Below, in pieces: positions 1-12,140 of a stretch of DNA of 64,000 bases (positions are counted from its first letter, which is position 1; every line of letters begins with the position of its first letter). The position numbers and the translations under genes are program-made. Source of the stretch: Echiichthys vipera (lineage: Eukaryota; Chordata; Actinopteri; Perciformes; Trachinidae). The stretch is taken from the NCBI GenBank assembly GCA_963691815.1, contig OY829648.1:35013456-35077455 (forward strand). Direction: 5' to 3'. The notes beneath the pieces were generated by a model, which worked only from the letters and a program-made list of their open reading frames with translations, did no database searches and was not told where the DNA came from.

Positions 1-312
1 CAGTAGCAGAGACATTATGTGAATAATCCAATGATTTGAATATATTATTAATTTCATAATTTGAATGTCAAACTTGAAATATGCAGTCAATAGTTTGCAG
101 TCCTTTTTAAGAGTATTTTTTGTGAACCTTGGTCAACTAAAATGAAAACCAAGGATACAAAGGTTACACTTACTGAGTCTTTGAAAATGTCCTGGGAGAG
201 GTTGTTGTGGTAGACCAGGGGCCTTAGATGAGTGCTGTTGCATGTTGCCAACATTTAGCAAATTGTCTCTCTGTCTTGCCTCTCAGCAGCCTGACATGAC
301 AGATGAGATCAC
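1..312. other. no recognisable feature
   Basis: AT-rich sequence with no coding stretch, RNA gene or repeat that I recognise. Confidence 0.5.
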
Positions 313-315
313 TTA

Positions 316-894
316 GAGCGTGATCACACTATCCTTTTGGCCGCGGCCAAAACCGGTTTTTCAGCTAAAGTCTAGTACCTTTAAGTAGTGTGAGCGCACC
401 CGCTCCGCGCTCAACTGGGGCCAGCTGGGCCGCCACGGCCCGCTTGAAAGAGGTGGGCTTTAGCGATGTACGAGCACGAGCGTGCGCACGTGTACGAGCA
501 CGAGCACGAGCCCTACGGCAGTAGCGTTATGTCCGCCTGTTCGGACATGTAAATAGAAGGACGGACCATGCACGGACATTTAACAACAACAACAATGGTG
601 GGGAAAGGTTCACGTTGTGTTTACTGCAGATTTGGTCGGATGAAAATATTCAAAAACAGTCGACAAGACGCACAAAAACTCCAAGGTCTACGGAAAGATT
701 TGTAAACAAAGCCACACACACGCGATCAATGCGTGTGACGTGTTACGGCTTGAAGGCGTATGGACAGCAAGAAGCATTGGCCGAGGCCCAGGTAGTGTGA
801 GTACAAACGGGGCTGGGGCGCGGGGGGGAGAGGGAGGGGGGACAAGTACCCTAAAGTCCGGGTCGTGGTCCGGGAGGACAGTGTGATCACGCCC
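316..894. mobile_element. PIF/Harbinger-like MITE
   Basis: A 579-bp non-coding element. Its left end reads GAGCGTGATCACACTATCC. The inverted right end reads GGGCGTGATCACACTGTCC, so 17 of 19 positions match. The element is flanked by TTA at 313-315 and TTA at 895-897. A 3-bp TTA/TAA duplication is the usual mark of PIF/Harbinger insertion. The interior is GC-rich, with an imperfect tract of GAGCACGAGC-like repeats at about 466-512. It has no transposase, so it would be moved in trans. The superfamily is inferred from the duplication only. Confidence 0.75.
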
Positions 895-3589
895 TTACAT
901 TCTGGACTTTCCCAGACTGACTGTGGCTGCAAGGGAATACTTAGGACAAGAAACAATGGTCTTCATGATGGGAAGATTTTTAGCAGGAAGAGTATAGCGT
1001 TTAGTTTTTTGTGCTGTTGCAAGGCACATTGGGCTTTATGCATGAATGTTTGAACAAAGCAATAAGAAGAAAATAAGAAAATCCTGTGTGGGATTCATGA
1101 GCATGAGTTGACAGCCAATCTGTTCTTACCTTCCTGACTATGTAGATGGATTACATTTGATCTTAAATTGGATATTGGTGACTTTGGAATAGCATAGGGA
1201 AAGGCCCCAATAAAGCCGTATACTGTATGGGAAGAGGACTTCAGTGCCATGTGCTACAAACCAACTATCCACTGATGTTTGAAAGGTCACATTAAACTCA
1301 GTTGACAGAAGAAAAGAAAGAGAAAGGAACGGAAAATTACCAATAAGGGAGCAGCAGAACACCGCCATCTAGAGTCTCAAGATCGTAGTTGCAACAACAA
1401 AAAATAATTCCAGCAGTCGGGTTTCCAGGTTCGTTGCCCGGTAGCCTACAGGGGACCAGAGTCTGTTTGAGGCTGTTCGAACCCATCCCCTCCAGCAAAT
1501 CACACCATGAAAACAAATATTAGAGGGGTTTGACTGACAGTTAGTGTTAGTCGTTAGCCGTTCCAGCTAAGTAAACAAGAAAGTGATCTTATCAGTCAAG
1601 GAGAAACGTAGCCATTTGGGCGTGCTTTTTAATGCCATTGAACTCCTTTATCTCAGTCCATGGAGTGAATGCTTGGCCTATATTGACTCTGGTTTTTGCC
1701 TGTCTCCGGTCACAGCTGCTGGGACAAATAACGGCCCCTTCAATGAGGCTCCGAAGCAGCTGCAGGATTGGCAAACTCCATTTCAGCCAGTGCCAGCCTA
1801 GAGTAGCTGCACCCAACAACAGACAACCCTGGCAACCAGCAACACCCAAAGCTATTGGCTGCTACAATGGAAACAGAACGAGACAGAAAGTCTTAAAATA
1901 CGGCTTGAAACAGTCCGTGATGATGTACGATGGTATCAAGGTATGATGGGAAAAAGATCAAAACATCCTGCAGAGAGAATTGTGCCATGGATCATTTATA
2001 GAAAATTATATCTGGATAAAGATAAAAGAGCATAATTTTAAATGCTTTCACTCTCAGAATTCCTGTTGGTTGGATGTTTACTGTTGAATGTATTTCAGAG
2101 GTCAAAGCACACCTCTTCATTGCCCCAAAGTAGCTTGAAAGCAATTATCAGCTTTGATGGCAAATGACCAGCCTTGACAGCCAACGGAGTCCAACCAACC
2201 ACTGAGCAGACTTTTTGGCATTCAAGCAGTGCCACAACATAAGCCTCAGGCCAATGGTACTTGTTGGCAAAGGTCAACATCTCACCATTGCAGTATGGCT
2301 GGTTTCCATCTATATTCCAGAGTTACTGGTCCTGGAAGACTTCAATGTCCCACACAAATGGCAAAAATCCAAATTCCAAAATCCAAATCTGGTCAGATTT
2401 TATACAAAGATTGAAAATAATTAATAGGCGGGTTAAAGAATGACACCATCAAGGCATGTCGATTTATATGACTTTGTGTTGGAAAATTGGTTACTTTTGC
2501 TTATACTATATTTCCAAATGAAACAAGTCCTGTCAAAGCTGTGAGGTCCATTAGCAGTCCATCTGGCAGGTAGGCTACCCTCAAGGTTTTCTATACGGAA
2601 GGCTTTCATTTAAATGGTACATGAAAGCTATGATGGGCTCTGCGATCCTCCGCTCCTGCAAAACGGTGGTGTCCGTTGTGTTTGTCTCATAACAGCAGGC
2701 CTCTGGAAATCTAACAGTTCACTATAAGCCAGATCTCAGATCAAATAAAACAGAATTAAAACTAGGTTATTTGAAAACAAATGAAAAAAAAGTCTTTAAC
2801 TCATTTGAATTTACTTTTTAGCCTACCTTTGTCGCATCAGTAAAGCATGCAGCTTAGACCAGACATCATGACCAGAGAGATGTTAATTTGGACTCCAACT
2901 GATTTAACCAGTAAAAAATATGGCAATTGCCGGACAATGGACACCCAGCTCTATCCATCACTATAATCTAACAGATGCCAGACTGCCTCTACAGAGGAGC
3001 TAGTGTATATGCTCTTAATAAAATCTTTCTGGCAAATTAAAAGAGCAAATGAGCACCTCAGTATGAGCAGACAGGAAGAGAGGAGGCTGGACAGAACAGA
3101 GCAGAGATCAGTCAGGGCATTTAGACCATTAGCAGAGTGCAGCACCAATTAAAGGGAATAAGCAGATCCCACATGTGCTGTGTATGTTCATCATGATTCC
3201 AGTTTAGTTCTGTGTTTTGATGATGGTAGTGAGGAGCACTGTATAAAGATGTTTATGTACAAATCTTTTCATCAAAATAATTCACAGTGCATCTCCTAGA
3301 AGCAAAATATCAATGAAATTGACACTTGAGTGTGGTTTTGCCCGTCAGTTCTCTGTCGTAGTTTACTCTTCTACTCTGGACTGCAGCCACAACATTCAGG
3401 AAAGCTTTTCACATGTTTTCCTGAATAAAGTTAAGTGGAAACATCTGTATCACCCCTGTTATTCTAGGAAGTGATTGATTTCATACCTAGTTTTTCTGAG
3501 TCAAGCATTTTAAATGTCAATATTAATCATGTTCATTTAATTGTGGAAAGTGACACACACAATATGTATCACTGTTGTTGTCTCTGAAC
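895..3589. other. unannotated sequence
   Basis: About 2.7 kb with only short random open frames. I recognise no transposon protein, host exon or RNA gene. It could be intron or old, decayed repeat. Confidence 0.4.
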
Positions 3590-4060
3590 CAGAGATGGGG
3601 ACTCAAGTTTAAGACTCGGACTCGAGTCGCACTTAAGTCGCACACAAATGTGACTTGAGACCCGACTTGGACTCGTCCCCCAAAGACTTGAGACTCTTCT
3701 CGGACTCGAGATTTGGGACTCGTGCACAATCTTTTTATTGATGTACTTTTTGGAGCATTAACATTACAAGCAAAATATCATTCTCTCCCACATGATTAGT
3801 TGGATATTCAATGAACCCACCCCGGTCCAAGCCTATCTGAATATCCAACTTCAAGCTAACTTCACCCCGGTCTGCTGCTGCATTTCCATCACCGTTACCG
3901 TGTCATATTTTTGGCTTTAATAACTGATAACTAGCTAAAACAAAAGAATCACAGAATGCAACGTCTGTGTTCAGTTAAGCTGCATAAACTATCAACGTTA
4001 GCTTGCTGCTAATGTTAGCTCTGTGAGAGCTTAGCTTTTAGATGGTGTTCATTGGATTAC
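3590..4060. mobile_element. hAT-like non-autonomous element, left part
   Basis: It starts with CAGAGATGGGGACTC, a hAT-style terminus. It then has self-complementary blocks of GACTCGAGTCGCAC, ACTTAAGTCGCACAC and GACTTGAGAC, a pattern I associate with an abundant teleost hAT family. No right terminus is seen before the LINE that begins near 4080. Sequence after 5966 (GCTGCCACCATCTGCTGGCTAACG region) looks like the same family resuming, so the LINE probably inserted into it. Confidence 0.4.
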
Positions 4061-4079
4061 ATATTTTATCATTTAACCT

Positions 4080-5965
4080 ATTTTTTAATAGGTCTGATAC
4101 TGCAGCCCATCCCCCAGATGGCTCTGCTGCTGGCGGCCCCTCAACTAATGCCACTTTACCTCCCCCTACTCCTAACAGACCCCTTACCTGCCCCTCACCA
4201 CCTCATTTCACACCTACCTATTCCACCCTGCTCTACATCTTGTCCTCCACAACCTGATGACCTCAGCCCTCCCCCAATGGACTCCCCTACAGTGTCCTTC
4301 ACGCCTGACCTGGTGAGAAGACCCTGACAAGACTTCACTCTGGCACAGCTGCAGGCCCCGAAGGTGTATTTCCCAGGGTGCTTAAAGCCTGTCCCCCCCA
4401 GCTATGTAGAGTACTGAGTCAAGTCTTCAGCCTGAGCCTGCACCTCCAGAGGGTCCCTGTGCTGTGGAAGACGTCCTGCCTCATGCCTGTGCTGCGTCCG
4501 CATCCCAGTGGCCCTCAGGACTACAGACTGGTGGCCCTGACGTCCCACATCATGAAGACCATGGAAAGACTCGTCCTGGAGCAGCTAAGGCCTATGGTCA
4601 GGCCCTTCACTAATCCAATACATTTTGCTAACCAGTCTTGCCTGGGAGTTGAAGACTGCATCACCTACCTACTGAACTGAGTCTACAGTCATCTGGACAA
4701 GCATGCGAGCACTGTGAGAGTCAGGTTCTTTGACTTCTCCAGTGCATTCAACACCATACATCTGGCTCTACTGGGTGAGAATATGGCTCCTATGCAGGTG
4801 GAGGCCCACATCGTGTCCTGGATTGTGGATTACCTGATGGGCAGACCACAGTATGTATGCCTACAGAACTGTGTGTCTGACAGAGTGGTCAGCAACAATG
4901 GGGCCCCACAGGGAACTGTCCTCTCTCCCTTTCTCTTCACCCTCTTCACCTCAGACTTCAACTATTGCACTTAGTTCTGCCATCTTCAGAGGTTTTCTGA
5001 TAACTCTGCAATAGTTGGCTGCATCGGAAACGGGGATGAAAGTGAATACAGGACTGTTGTGGGCAACTTTGTCACATGGAGTGAGCTCAATCCTCTGGAG
5101 CTCGACGAGACTAAAACAAAGGAGCTCGTAGTGGATCTGAGGAGGGTAACAACACCTGTGACCCCTGTCTCCATCCAGGGGGTCCCTGTGGACACTGTAG
5201 AGGAGTATAAGTACCTGAGGTTGGACTTCAATAATAAGTTGGACTGGACTAGAAAGGAGAGGCTGTCTACAAAAGGGCCAAAGTCGACTCTTTTTCCTGA
5301 GTTGGCTGAGGTCCTTTAACATCAGACGGACGATGCTGAGGATGTTTTATGAGTCTGTTGTGGCCAGTGCAATCTTCTTTGCTGTCACATGCTGGGACAG
5401 TGGGCTGAAGGTCGCAGACACCAACAGACTGAACAAACTGATCAGGAGGGCCGGTGATGTCATGGGGGAGGAGCTGGACACCCTGACGCCCGTGGCAGAG
5501 AGGAGGATCCAGGCCAGGCTCTGGTATATCCTGGACAATGTCTCACACCCTCTCTATGACACACTGGCCCAGCAGAGGAGCACCTTCAGCAGAAGACTCC
5601 TCACACCCAGATGCACCAGAGCGCCACAGGAAATCTTTCCTGCCTGTGGTCATTAAACTATACAATGCATTCCTAGGAGAGTCTGTCACCCCCTCTCTGT
5701 AATAAGGACTCAGTTATAAACAATCTGTTCTTTGCACATTTTTACGGTACTTTGCACATTATTACAGTACTTTTGATCTGTATATATTACTATTGTAAAT
5801 TTGATATATAATATATATATATATATACTTTTTTTATATTTCTGTTTTTACAAATATATGTTATCTCTATAATATTGTTGTTGTTAAATATGTTGTTTGT
5901 ATAGCTGGAGTTTGCACCAAAAACAATTTCCCCCAAGGATTATTAAAGTGTTTCTGATTCTGAAA
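4080..5965 (+). pseudogene. 5'-truncated L2/Rex-type LINE, reverse transcriptase remnant
   Basis: Reading pieces from 4378 to 5656 give a non-LTR reverse transcriptase in order: the N-terminal fingers (WKTSCLMPVLR, DYRLVALTS), the palm (FFDFSSAFNTI), GAPQGTVLSPFLFTL, then the thumb and C-terminal region (ETKTKELVVDLRR, then RLNKLIRRAGDVMGEELD). The catalytic box at 4993-5004 reads F-S-D-N, where an F-x-D-D is needed, so the second aspartate is lost. In-frame stops occur at 4678-4680 and 4972-4974, and there is a frameshift near 5310. The 3' UTR carries an (AT)n tract and ends in TTTCTGATTCTGAA, the short-repeat tail style of L2/Rex elements. The endonuclease is missing, as in typical 5' truncation. 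L2 and Rex1 are hard to tell apart by eye. Confidence 0.8.
5803..5827. repeat. (AT)n microsatellite in LINE 3' UTR
   Basis: Alternating A/T run inside the 3' UTR of the truncated LINE. Confidence 0.85.
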
Positions 5966-6420
5966 AGTGTTTGCTTGCTGGTGCTGCCACCATCTGCTGG
6001 CTAACGCCAATAAACCGGGAGAAATACACGTTAATTATTAATGTCAGCCGAAGGCAAATTTACGTTACAGGTTTATTGTTGACCACATAACCTTAATGTT
6101 ACTGTGTTATTAGCTTTAACCATCCCACTGCGTCTGAGAGGCTTGAGGATTTTTTGTTTATTTAACAAGAAGAGCTCGCTGACATTAAACATCTCTTTTT
6201 TCAGAGTGTCCTGAGACCAACAGCAGCACAACTGACAACGTTTCTGGCAAACATAATGAGCAGCCAATACAAAACACTATAATACAAGAAAATATATCAA
6301 ATAACAAGTAAAGAAAAGCAAATATCTATCAAAATTGACAATAATCATGAATATATCAGGCAAAATGTCTACAGCCATATGTATCTGCCTCCAGGTTATT
6401 ATCAAATGTCTTAAAATCCT
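5966..6420. other. probable continuation of the hAT-like host element
   Basis: Non-coding and AT-rich. Its opening resembles the interior of the hAT family that begins at 3590. No right terminus was identified, so the assignment is weak. Confidence 0.25.
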
Positions 6421-7325
6421 CTAATGAGAGCAGGACCTGGAGTTTCAGGTGTGTCTGTAATTAGTTCAGGTAAAGGGAGCAGAAAACATTGTTTATTCAC
6501 ACTAGATTATAAACTGTTACTAGTTGGGACTTTGGGTTGTCATATTTTTCCCTTCATAATGCTCCACACATTTTCAATGGGAGACAGATGTGGACTGCAG
6601 CGGGCTAGTCGAGTACCTGCAATCTTTTACTACCATGCCCCGCTGTTGTAACACATGGAGAATGTGGTTTAGCAATGTCTTGCTGAAATAAGCAGGGATG
6701 TCCCTGAAAAAGATGTTGCTTGGATGGCAGCAAATGTTGCTCCAAAACCTGTATGCACCTTTCATCATTAATGGGGCCTTCACAGATGTGAAAGTTATCC
6801 ATGATGCCATGGGCACTAACACATCCCCTTACCATCACAGATGCAGGCTTTACACTTTGCTCTGAAAACAATCTGGATGGTCCTTTTTCCTCTTTGCCCG
6901 ATGGTTTCCAAAAACAATTGTAAATGTGGACTCGTCAGACCACAGCACACTTTTCAGCTTTGGGTCAGTCCATCTCAGATGAGCTCGGGCCCAGAGAAGT
7001 CGATGGTGTTTCTGGGTGTTGTTGATATGTGGCTTTCACTTTGCACAGTAGAGTTCTAACTTGCACTTGTAGATGTAGTGATGAACGGTGTTAACTGACT
7101 AATGGTTTTGTCCTCAGTGTTCCTGAGCCCACATGGTAATATCCTTTACAGAATGATGACAGTTTTTAATGCAGTGCCATCTGAGGGATCAAAGGTCACA
7201 GTCATTCAGCGTGGTTTTCAGCCTTGCTGCTTACGTGCAGATATTTCTCCAGATTCTCTGAATCTTTTGATGATATTATGGACTGTAGATGATGAAATCC
7301 CTAAAGTTCTTGAACTGTTGAAATG
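6421..7325 (-). pseudogene. Tc1/mariner-superfamily transposase remnant
   Basis: On the minus strand at 6605-6871 a Tc1-like DDE core is readable. It has a VMVRGCVSAHGIMDN block, then LEQHLLPS, then LFQQDIAKPHS, which contains the second catalytic Asp. The rest (6872-7325) is homologous to the upstream part of a very common teleost DNA transposon but is broken by stops and frameshifts. A second, shorter copy in the same orientation lies at about 48340-48700. The exact subfamily cannot be settled by eye. The copy is dead. Confidence 0.65.
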
Positions 7326-7329
7326 GTAA

Positions 7330-7710
7330 ATGGTAAATGGACGTAAATGCGTGCATGTCTTCCTCAGTGACAGACGGCAAACTTTTTGGTTGGCACAACC
7401 ACATCAGGGCTGTGTGCTAAGCCCTTTCCTCTACACTCTGCGCACCAATGACTGCACCAGCCCCTCTCACATCACCACCTACCTCAAATACTCGGACGAC
7501 ACTGCCATCCTCGCTCTCCCATCCAACTCACTTTTGACCAGCACACAACGGACATTCAAAAAAGGAGCCATCAAAGATGGCATGCCATCTATGAACTTAA
7601 AGGGCTCTATCTTGATGTGTTATTCCGTTATTATCTGTCGTCGTGCTGTCCATAACTGTACTGTAAGTGAAAAAGAATTTCCCCTTGGGAACAATAAAGT
7701 CTGAAGTCTA
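7330..7710 (+). pseudogene. L2-type LINE 3' fragment
   Basis: The open stretch 7330-7704 carries the RT motif QGCVLSPFLYTL followed by an intact Y-S-D-D active site (KYSDDTAIL). It then jumps to a 3' UTR-like sequence ending in GGAACAATAAAGTC. The thumb and C-terminal region are deleted. It begins with a repeated AAATGG motif. It is separate from the LINE at 4080-5965 and better preserved at the catalytic box. Confidence 0.7.
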
Positions 7711-8182
7711 AAAGTCATGTATGGCCATCCTTCACGTATCTTTTGAACTGTTCCTCCGCTTGACATCTGCTCACTCACAGGATTGGAGGAAAATACACCC
7801 TCTGACCACAAAGTGGATTGCAATGACAGAGTAGCGCTGTCCGTATTTCTGTGTGTTGACTCCACAGGAAATAAGCAGCCGAAGAAGTAACATGATGCTG
7901 ACAGCTACAGCAAAGAGGCTGAAAACAATAACCGAAATCTGAGATAACCGTGTCCTGCCTCGCCGCTGTGAAGGCGAATCAACGGTAAGACGGGACATGA
8001 CAATCCTGTTGTCTGTGGATTTCATCGTTTACACGTGTAAAATCAAGCTATTTGTGAACTAAAATTGGCACTTCAGTTAGCGTTACTATGGCACAGTGCC
8101 ACCTGGTGTGCACTGCAGCTACTGCAGCCAGTGAAATAACACAGGAATAAATCATGTTTTAACACCCTTAATGATGCTATGG
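7711..8182. other. no recognisable feature
   Basis: I see no repeat or exon here. Confidence 0.4.
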
Positions 8183-8797
8183 CAGGGCTATTCAATTAAT
8201 TTGGAATTGGGGCCGGTTGACGGAAATGATCCAAAATGAGGGTCTGGAAAAGTATGAGCCTCACATTAATGGATATTGTAAAACAATGCAGCGACATAGG
8301 AGTACATGTATTGTCTTTATTTTATCAATGTAAATAGTAGTCATAGGCCTCAAAGTGTAACAAGCTTGTCAAACAACATTCATTATTAAATGAACAAACC
8401 TTTTAACTGACTGACAAAAATTAACGTAACATAAATGCAGGTAAGCAGGATTTTTATGAAAATGCCAGATCGACTTATCCTCTTTACACTCAGATATGGC
8501 TGCAGAGTATACACAGGCTACAAAGTTACAAAAACAAAAACTTATCCGTCCATTGTCTGGTGAACTGACGGTTTTCTGTGTCAACCTTTAGTTTTTTCAG
8601 AGTAGAAGGAGACATTCTGGTGGTTATTTAAGACAGACAGAAACGATTGAGAACAACCACAGAGTGGAGCTTAGCGAGAGACGGTATCGCTGAGATGGGT
8701 ACGAGAGAGGACCGCAGTCACGAATTACTTTTTCACTCTACTCAAAGGGCCAGTAAATACTCCCTTGCGGGCCAGATCCGCCAATTGAATAGCCCTG
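8183..8797. mobile_element. hAT-type MITE
   Basis: A 615-bp element whose ends are inverted: CAGGGCTATTCAATT at the left and its complement AATTGAATAGCCCTG at the right. hAT ends usually start CAGGG. The flanking octamers TGCTATGG and CAGTATGG share TATGG, which would be a degraded 8-bp duplication. There is no transposase. Confidence 0.7.
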
Positions 8798-10720
8798 CAG
8801 TATGGCATTCACACAGAGCTCAGGTCAAATGAAAGGGGAAATATCTGTAGGAGACAAGAAGTGTACAACATTTCATTCCATTGGCACTGCCTGCAATGTG
8901 GTGCGTTTAGTAGAGAATCTTTGATTGTAGCCTTTTTCTTAAGCACATCTGGCATCACTTTCCATGACTGAGACACGCCATGTTGGTTGACAAAGCTTTA
9001 CCCACTAATTAACATGTTTTGATCAACTCCAAAATCAACAGAATCAAGATAAGCAAGATAAGACTGTGATCAGATGTCGTAATGTAATTTATATATCCAA
9101 ATAAGAAAAAATAAAATCAGACATTAGTTTGTGTTTTGTTGTTTGCCCTTGATGTTTAGTATGACTGCATACTTAATCCAGGCAACTCAACATAACTTCA
9201 TTAAACCATACAATGACCACCAGAATCATTTAGTGAATTTGGTAGATTTGGCTTACAGCTGTAAAAAAAGGGCTTAAACACTTCCATATAAATGTGATAA
9301 TTGTTACGAGACAATTGATTACTTACGTTACAAATCGCCTTTATATCGATATACTTTATGTCCCCTGTGAAGGACAACTTGCTGAGCACCTATCGATGTA
9401 GTCGGATCGTAGGAATATACATTGATACATGGTTTGTTAAACCCCTAACATGGAGGTTTATTTTTTTTGACCGTGAGTAGGTAAAGTTTATTTGTTTTAT
9501 TTGTTTGAGAGATGCTCTTTGTTAAGCTTTATGAATAAATGGAGTGGCATATCAAACCAAAGTTACTACATTTTGTCACAAATCTTTACCAGAAATTATA
9601 GTTGGGTATGCAGCCTTGGTTTTGATGGGCCTACCATGATTGACAAGCACCTCATCAAACATGGAACTACACCTCAAGCCTAGATAGCTTATAGAAATAG
9701 AGAGGTTTATGATTAGATTTAGTGCACAGTGAAGACACCATGAAGCTTCTCTTCACTGCAGTTAAGACAATAGGTAAGACAATATTTAATGCATGATACG
9801 TACCATCAATTTCAATGGGTTTAATCCTCCACTGGGCTATAAATCTATTCCTTCATTGGGGAGATCTCTTACAACCACTAGAGTATAGTTCAGCCATTAC
9901 TTTGTCTGCTCAAATGGCGTTGTTTCCCATGAGGATCATTAGATTGTCATTAAGTCTTCTGATGCCACTGTAGGTAACTCCCTGACAGATGGTCTTCACA
10001 GCATGACGAGAAAGTTAAAAAAAGTCTTAGAGATGACTTTACTGAAATACAGGCAAGAGCACGCTGTAAATTCTCTGCACAGCTCTTTCTAAGAACATAG
10101 TCTAAGCACATAAATAGTGTAATTCCCAATGTCAGCATTGAGCAGGATCTATGCAGAGGGGAGTGGCAAGTGATATGCAATAAGGGTGTATAACAGTTAT
10201 TTATACACAACACTTAAATCTGATGGCTTTAATTGCTTCTCTATCAGCCTGCAACACTAAGGCGTTGCATGTTTTGCATGGGTGTGTATGTGTGTGCCTC
10301 TGTCATTGTGCTTCTTTTTTACTCTAGGCTATATTTGCCAGTATGAGCCTGTGTTAGCTTTTTGTGTGTTAGCGAGTTTTAGGCCTGTTGTGGGGAGATA
10401 AACAACAGAGGAAGATGGTAGATAGTTGATAGTCTGAAATCTCTTTATTGCAGAAGCCACTACAGCAGCATTGACCTCGTGCTAAATATGCCCTTTCACA
10501 AGAACATAGGCTGTATTGAGGAAGGAGAATCAATCCCCACAACACTTGCATCCGTTCTTTGGGGTGCTTTAAGGACTGAAATAAGCATGTGTTATGCAGA
10601 GATCTAAAAGCATGATTGAGCTAGTGAAATACAGTAGATGCATGCTTTCTGGAGATGGAAACTTGGAACCTCTCTTCACGGCAGCCTCATCTGCAGACAA
10701 CTGCTCACTCACAGCTGTGA
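8798..10720. other. unannotated sequence
   Basis: AT-rich with short random frames only. No repeat family, exon or RNA gene recognised. Confidence 0.4.
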
Positions 10721-10765
<45 letters not shown>

Positions 10766-10800
10766 TGTGTCTGTGTGTCTGTGTGTCTGTGTGCGTGCGC
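10721..10800. repeat. (TG)n microsatellite
   Basis: About 45 bp of uninterrupted TG repeat, followed by CTGTGTGT-type imperfect units. Confidence 0.95.
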
Positions 10801-11557
10801 ACACTTGGCTGTGAAATTTGGCTTACTGAAGGCATGAATAAGTGAGGTAAACCTCCAATCTGAATTTGTTCAGTCAGAGGTTTCAGTGCTCAGTGTTCCA
10901 GAACCACAGCTCTGTGCAGAGGGGCATGTGGGTCGGCAGACCTGGGCTGTAGCTGTAATTGGCATTGCTGTTTTAAAATAAAGGAGGATTTTTCCTCTAT
11001 AGAGAGCATTATGCGCCTGATGGAGCTGCTATCCATCATTTTGAGCAAGGTGCTTTTGACGGATAGAGCAGGATATCTCCCTTTATTCAACCTCAGCGCG
11101 GCTCAGCGTAGCAGGCCTGTGCACACAGCCCCACAGCCTGCTGCACAACCATGGCGCTACAGCAAACGTCATAGGGTTGCCAAAATAAAATAAAATCATT
11201 CTCTAAGTATCTTGATTGTTCACAGAATATGTTACATGATTCCCATTAAAACTGTTGGATTTATCAAGTTCAAAAGGCAGTCCCAACTTATCAATGATCT
11301 GCTTGTCAGTCGGTGTCATAGTTGGTCACGGTTGATCAACTCATACTCCTGTGACGGCGTGTTTAAAGGACAGTGCACCAGATTTTAAGTTTTAAATGAT
11401 AATCAGATTTTATTTGCAAAACAATCAGACAACCCAAAATGAAACACATCTGGAGGATTGGGCAAATGGAACAAAAAGTGGAAGACGTCTGGACCAGCAA
11501 TGCAACGGGTTGTTGGATCCAGAACTTCCTCCCCCTTAACTAACAAACCCCAAATTA
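10801..11557. other. no recognisable feature
   Basis: No coding or repeat signal recognised. Confidence 0.4.
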
Positions 11558-11848
11558 AACCTCACAGCAAGAGGGTTGTTGGTTCGCATCTGGGCTGGGG
11601 CCCTTTTGTGTGGAGTTAACCCCGTGGCTGCGTGGGGGTTCTCGGGCTTCCTCCCACGTTCCAAAAACATGCAGGTGTTAGGTTACTTGATGACTCTAAA
11701 TTGCCCGTAGGTGTGAATGGTTGTCTGTCTTTGTTTTTCTCTAAACTGGCGTCCTGTCCAGGGTGTACCCCGCCTCACGCCCAATGTCAGCTGGGATCGG
11801 CTCCAGCCCACCGAGACTCCGTTAGGGACAAACGGTTGAAGTTGTTTG
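11558..11848 (+). mobile_element. tRNA-derived SINE
   Basis: It contains a Pol III B-box-like GGTTCGCATCTGG after a CCTCACAGCAAGA motif. The body (TGGAGTT, GGCTTCCTCCCACGTTCC, CATGCAGGT, TAAATTGCCCGTAGGTGTGAA) and the tail (GGTGTACCCCGCCTCACGCC) are those of a very common fish SINE. The first tRNA-like bases are degraded. The same family occurs inverted at 56041-56256. Confidence 0.75.
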
Positions 11849-12140
11849 GTTAATGGTTTTTTTTTAATAATAGCCACGTCTGAGGTACAGAGTGAGACCA
11901 GACCACAGACTGCCCCTTAAATGACAGCAGGACGCCTCCTACTGATCAGGTTCACCTGAGAGAAGTAGTAGAAGAAACTGGATGAAAAGGAAACACCGAC
12001 AGCTGATCAATTCATAGCACGATTTGGGTCTGGGTCTGGCATCCCAGGATCTAATACTAATGACTGGTTCCAAAAGTTGGTCTGGTAGCAGGTTCGTTTT
12101 ATTTGCTGCCTAAGCGCTGCCTGAATTAGAGGGATATTAT

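Noticed and set aside
4951..5322. Antisense frame of 123 codons
   Set aside because: Shadow of the truncated LINE RT.
10569..10845. Frames of 83-88 codons with Cys-Val or His-Thr repeats
   Set aside because: Translation of the (TG)n microsatellite.
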